Below, piece after piece: positions 6,250-9,034 of a DNA stretch of 9,034 bases (position 1 is the stretch's first letter; every line of letters starts with the position of its first letter). A program made the position numbers and the translations under genes. Source of the DNA: Candidatus Solibacter sp. (lineage in GTDB: Bacteria; Acidobacteriota; Terriglobia; Bryobacterales; Bryobacteraceae); assembly GCA_017883345.1 (NCBI GenBank), contig JADGNT010000154.1:1-9034 (forward strand), read 5' to 3'. The notes below the pieces were generated by a model. That model saw only the letters and a program-made list of their open reading frames with translations. It searched no databases and was not told the origin of the DNA.

Positions 6250-6256
6250 ACACCCA

Positions 6257-7117
6257 TTGAAAGCGGAAATCGGCATCATCGGCGGCAGCGGGCTCTACAG
6301 CATGCCCGGTTTTGAAGCCCAGGAAGAACTCAACATCACCACGCCCTTCGGCAGCCCGTCGGACAACTACGTCCTCGGCACGCTCGCCGGGCGCAACGTC
6401 GCGTTCCTCGCGCGCCACGGGCGCGGGCATCGGCTCTCGCCCTCGGAACTCAACTTCCGGGCCAATATTTACGGCATGAAATCGCTCGGCGTGGAGCGCA
6501 TCATTTCCTTGAGCGCGGTGGGCTCGCTTAAGGAAGAGCATCGCCCGCAGGATTTCGTCCTCCCCGACCAGTTCTTCGACCGCACGCGCGGGCGCGTCTC
6601 CACCTTCTTCGGCGAAGGCCTGGTGGCGCACATCGGCTTCTCCGACCCCATCTGCCCCGAGATGAGCCGCGTGCTGGAGTCCGCCTGCCGCGCCGCCGGC
6701 GTCAATGTGAAGCCGGGCGGCACCTATCTCTGCATGGAAGGCCCGGCGTTTTCCACCAGGGCCGAATCCAACGTCTACCGCGCTTGGGGCATGGACGTCA
6801 TCGGCATGACCAACCTGCAAGAGGCCAAACTGGCGCGCGAAGCCGAGATCTGCTACGTCACCGTCGCTATGGTGACGGATTACGATTGCTGGCATCCCGA
6901 ACATGACGCCGTCACCGTCAACGACATCATCGCCAATCTGGTCAAGAACGCCGAAAACGCGTGCCGCGTAGTCGCCGGGGCGGTTGCCGAAATGCCCAAA
7001 GCGCGCGCTTGCAAGTGTGGCTCCGCGCTGGCCCACGCCATCCTCACCGATCGCAGCCAGGTGCCCGCTGCCACCAAACTGAAACTGGGGATTCTGATTG
7101 ACAAGTATTTCGTGTGA
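6257..7117 (+). CDS. mtnP: S-methyl-5'-thioadenosine phosphorylase
   Basis: This 286-residue enzyme of the purine nucleoside phosphorylase fold splits methylthioadenosine, the by-product of polyamine and other SAM-using pathways, with phosphate to adenine and 5-methylthioribose-1-phosphate. It starts at TTG 6257. Visible blocks: IGIIGGSGLY (5-14, phosphate loop), LARHGRGHRLSPSELNFRAN (51-70), LSAVGSLKEE (85-94), DFVLPDQFFDRTRGR (99-113), GGTYLCMEGPAFSTRAES (154-171), GMTNLQEAKLAREAEICY (183-200) and MVTDYDCW (205-212). The D208-x-D210 pair marks preference for 6-aminopurines; guanosine-type enzymes have Asn at the corresponding position. Length and C-terminus are typical, so it is complete. 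It follows the fusion gene after an inserted repeat; before that insertion the two genes probably overlapped. The pathway is unrelated to the CoA genes, so the link may be transcriptional only. Confidence 0.93.
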   Translation: MKAEIGIIGGSGLYSMPGFEAQEELNITTPFGSPSDNYVLGTLAGRNVAFLARHGRGHRLSPSELNFRANIYGMKSLGVERIISLSAVGSLKEEHRPQDFVLPDQFFDRTRGRVSTFFGEGLVAHIGFSDPICPEMSRVLESACRAAGVNVKPGGTYLCMEGPAFSTRAESNVYRAWGMDVIGMTNLQEAKLAREAEICYVTVAMVTDYDCWHPEHDAVTVNDIIANLVKNAENACRVVAGAVAEMPKARACKCGSALAHAILTDRSQVPAATKLKLGILIDKYFV

Positions 7118-8399
7118 CCAGGTCGCGCGCCGAGTGCTCCGCCAGTGCATCGCCGGCCATCCGCCCTTGGAACTTCCGCGCATCCTCCTGGAGGAGCCCT
7201 GCGCCCAAGCCCTCTTTGGCATCCTGATCGAGGGCTTGGCCGATCGCTTCGAGCCCGCGCTATGCGATGCCTACGCGCGCCTGTTTTCGCGGGCCATCGA
7301 GGCTTCGTCACAGGGCGCCGGGCAGGATCCGGCCGCGCTCGTGGCGCGCTATGATCGCGTCCGCCGCCCGCGCCCCATCGCGCTCCAGCCGCGCCGCGTC
7401 TTGGTGCTCTCCCGCGTCACCCTCGGAGCGGATGTCGCGGTTACCAGCGTGCTCCTCGCTGCCGCCAAGCAGGCCTTCCCGAATGCCGCGATCGTGTTCG
7501 TCGGCCCGCGCAAGAACTTCGAGTTGTTCGCCGCCGACCCGCGCTTGAGTCATGCCGCTGTCGAGTACCGCCGCGGCAGCCTGCGCGAGCGCCTCGCCGT
7601 CTGGGACGATCTCAAAGCTCTCGCCTCCGCCCCGGACTGCCTGGTCCTCGACCCCGACTCGCGTCTTACCCAACTCGGGATGCTCCCCATCTGCGCGGAA
7701 GACCGCTACCACCTCTTCGAAAGCCGCCGCTACGGCGGCAGGAGCGACCACAACCTACCCACCCTGGCCGCCCAATGGGCGTCAGAAACCCTAGGCGTCC
7801 CCAACGCCGCACCCTACGTGGCCCCAGCACCATTGCCACTCAGTTTTCCCGAAATTGTGGGGCGGACGGGATACCCTCTGGGTCCGTCCGCGCGGGTCCC
7901 CCTGGACCCGCTTCTTACGGCGCAAGCCGGCGGGGCCGTCGCCTCCGCCCCGCCCGCCCCCTACATCGCCGTCAGCCTGGGCGTAGGCGAAAACCCCGCC
8001 AAGCGAATCTCCGATTCATTCGAAGGTGAGCTCCTCGCCCTCCTCTCCGCCCGAGCCCCTCTGGCGATCGATAAGGGCGCCGGCGGCGAAGAGGCCGCGC
8101 GCGTCGAACGCGCCGTCGCCCGTTCCGGAGCCCGCGCCACCTTCTGGGAGGGGAGTTTCGCCGGCTTCGCCCAAGTCATCGCGGGCAGCAGTCTTTACGT
8201 GGGCTACGATTCCGCCGGACAGCACGTGGCAGCCGCCTGCGGCGTGCCGCTGATCGGCATTTTCGCCGGCTTTCCCGCGCCCCGTATGTTCCACCGCTGG
8301 CGGCCTTCCGGCCCGCGCGCCACCGTAATCCGCGTGGACCAGCCCGACCCGGTCGAAATTCTCGCTCAAGTGGCTCACGCGCTGGCGGAATATCCATGA
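7098..8399 (+). CDS. GT9/heptosyltransferase-like glycosyltransferase with an inserted segment
   Basis: A 433-residue protein. From TTG 7098 it overlaps the mtnP end by 20 nt; GTG 7134 is an alternative giving 421 residues. There is no clear ribosome binding site for either, so coupling to mtnP is likely. The N-terminal part (to about 90) is helical. A GT-B N-domain begins at VLVLSRVTLGADVAVTSVLL (101-120) with VFVGPRKNFELFAADPR (133-149) and LVLDPDSRLTQLGMLP (182-197). The C-domain starts near PYIAVSLGVGENPAK (288-302) and carries YVGYDSAGQHVAAACGVPLI (367-386), the donor-binding D-[ST]-x-G-x-x-H pattern of family GT9, then MFHRWRPSG. GT9 enzymes add heptose or other sugars to lipopolysaccharide core; the donor and acceptor here are unknown. 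Residues 254-285, between the domains, are a Gly/Pro/Ala insert encoded in large part by palindromic repeat element E. Confidence 0.78.
   Translation: MTSISCDQVARRVLRQCIAGHPPLELPRILLEEPCAQALFGILIEGLADRFEPALCDAYARLFSRAIEASSQGAGQDPAALVARYDRVRRPRPIALQPRRVLVLSRVTLGADVAVTSVLLAAAKQAFPNAAIVFVGPRKNFELFAADPRLSHAAVEYRRGSLRERLAVWDDLKALASAPDCLVLDPDSRLTQLGMLPICAEDRYHLFESRRYGGRSDHNLPTLAAQWASETLGVPNAAPYVAPAPLPLSFPEIVGRTGYPLGPSARVPLDPLLTAQAGGAVASAPPAPYIAVSLGVGENPAKRISDSFEGELLALLSARAPLAIDKGAGGEEAARVERAVARSGARATFWEGSFAGFAQVIAGSSLYVGYDSAGQHVAAACGVPLIGIFAGFPAPRMFHRWRPSGPRATVIRVDQPDPVEILAQVAHALAEYP
7857..7911. repeat. Palindromic element E inside the glycosyltransferase gene
   Basis: GTGG (7857-7860) is followed by GCGGACGG (7862-7869) pairing with CCGTCCGC (7884-7891). 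The enclosed part is the second-type core ACCC-TCT-GGGT (7873-7883), with a 3-nt bulge. Directly after comes GCGGGTCC-CCCT-GGACCCGC (7892-7911), again an 8-bp stem with a 4-nt loop. Bases 7865-7886 match 5685-5706 at 21 of 22 positions. No exact flanking direct repeat was found. Confidence 0.85.
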
Positions 8400-8431
8400 A
8401 CTTCTTTTGGATTATAGTAGTACCTAAACCG

Positions 8432-8460
8432 TTGACGGCTGTAACGGATTGGCCTATGTT
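8432..8460 (+). promoter_or_regulatory. Candidate sigma-70 type promoter for the CsgG-family gene
   Basis: TTGACG (8432-8437) and TATGTT (8455-8460) are separated by exactly 17 nt, in the locally AT-rich 76-nt gap after the glycosyltransferase. Transcription would start near 8467, giving a very short leader. TATAGT at 8413-8418 is an alternative -10 without a -35 partner. Either suggests that the last gene is transcribed separately. Confidence 0.4.
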
Positions 8461-8475
8461 TGGCTAAGGGGATCT

Positions 8476-9034
8476 ATGCGCCGAATTGCGAGTTTTATAA
8501 TGTGCCTCACGCTGGTTGCCGGAGCATCGGCCCAGCAGAAGAAGCGTATCGCCGTGATGAACTTCGATTACTCGACCGTGCAGAGCGGAGTCGCCGCGAT
8601 GTTCGGAACCAATCAGGATATCGGCAAGGGCATTGCCGACATCCTCGTCGACAAGCTGGTGAACGATGGCGTCTTCTCCGTCATCGAACGCAAACAGCTC
8701 GACAAGATCCTGGCGGAGCAGAATTTCTCCAACAGCGACCGCGCCGACCCCGCCAGCGCCGCCAAGATCGCCCGCATTCTCGGTGTCGATGCCATCGTCG
8801 TCGGCAGCATCACCCAATTCGGCCGTGACGATAAGAGTACCGCCGTCGGCGGCGGTGCGGCGTCCAACGCGCTGGGCCGCTTCGGAATCGGCGGCGTGAA
8901 AACTTCCAAATCCACCGCCGTGTGTACCGTTACCGCGCGCATGATCGACACGTCTACCGCCGAGATCCTGGCCTCTGTGCAAGGCCACGGCGAAGAGTCG
9001 CGCTCTGGCGCCGGCATCCTGGGCGCCGGCGGAA
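8476..9034 (+). CDS. CsgG-family secreted protein (5' part, runs off the window)
   Basis: The first 186 codons are visible and the frame is open at the edge. The start is ATG with AAGGGG at 8466-8471. Residues 1-19 are a signal peptide with cleavage after ASA, just before QQKKRIAVMNFDY. There is no lipobox at the cleavage site, unlike the E. coli curli-secretion lipoprotein CsgG. The CsgG/FlgO-like core is clear: IAVMNFDY (25-32), D-I-G-K-G-I-A-D-I-L-V-D-K-L (48-61), VFSVIERKQLDKILAEQNFS (66-85), and AAKIARILGVDAIVVGSITQF, then the beta-rich stretch VCTVTARMIDTSTAEILASV. In Gram-negatives CsgG forms an outer-membrane pore for amyloid subunits, but many acidobacterial homologues occur without curli genes and their role is unknown. 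A pore role is therefore only a possibility. Confidence 0.85.
   Translation, partial: MRRIASFIMCLTLVAGASAQQKKRIAVMNFDYSTVQSGVAAMFGTNQDIGKGIADILVDKLVNDGVFSVIERKQLDKILAEQNFSNSDRADPASAAKIARILGVDAIVVGSITQFGRDDKSTAVGGGAASNALGRFGIGGVKTSKSTAVCTVTARMIDTSTAEILASVQGHGEESRSGAGILGAGG

Larger units (their letters stand above)
6124..6254. repeat. Perfect 15-nt direct repeat flanking element D
   Basis: ATTCAGGAGAACACC is found at 6124-6138, where it codes IQENT at the epimerase C-terminus, and again at 6240-6254, where it is the ribosome binding region of mtnP. The 101 nt between the copies hold element D. This is what a target duplication by insertion of the intervening element would leave. Confidence 0.8.

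Noticed and set aside
8396..8467. ORF of 23 codons (MNFFWIIVVPKPLTAV...) overlapping the glycosyltransferase stop at ATGA
   Set aside because: It has no ribosome binding site and covers the candidate promoter of the next gene; the hydrophobic text reflects local AT-rich DNA.

Overview
The window looks like part of a chromosome from an Acidobacteriota-type soil bacterium, most likely the Solibacter/Bryobacter side of that phylum. This is inferred from the GC-rich, C-ending codon use of the right part, the Tat-exported Gfo/Idh/MocA protein, the branched-chain/propionate-type CoA genes, and abundant short palindromic repeats. No rRNA or other taxonomic marker is present.

Left part (1-2449): the last 26 codons of a PIN-domain (VapC-like) protein; a gene-free leader; a secreted Gly/Tyr/Gln-rich protein ending in five tandem 14-residue repeats; and, 12 nt later, a small secreted CAP/PR-1 domain protein. 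About 800 bases without an intact gene follow. They hold minus-strand remnants, the clearest being the C-terminal half of a retropepsin-like aspartic protease. Codon use here is less biased than on the right.

Right part (2450-9034), all on +: a Tat-signal Gfo/Idh/MocA oxidoreductase with a good promoter -10 box; a short-chain-type acyl-CoA dehydrogenase; a MeaB-like GTPase fused in frame to a methylmalonyl-CoA epimerase domain; S-methyl-5'-thioadenosine phosphorylase (mtnP); a GT9/heptosyltransferase-like protein; and the first 186 codons of a CsgG-family protein. The dehydrogenase, GTPase and epimerase fit together in oxidation of branched or odd-chain acyl-CoAs through methylmalonyl-CoA to succinyl-CoA. 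The mutase itself is not in the window.

The most interesting signal is a set of short interspersed palindromic elements at 4852, 5602, 5709, 6162 and 7857. Most have a GTGG lead and an 8-bp stem with a 4-nt loop. Two oppositely oriented copies form, in frame, the linker between the GTPase and epimerase domains. A seven-base target word, CTCCATC, occurs three times there at exactly 81-nt spacing, so the ancestral junction can be reconstructed. Another copy sits between the fusion gene and mtnP inside a perfect 15-nt direct repeat that supplies both the end of one gene and the ribosome binding site of the next. A further copy interrupts the glycosyltransferase at its probable interdomain linker. 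This looks like a non-autonomous, gene-tolerated insertion element family that creates protein linkers.
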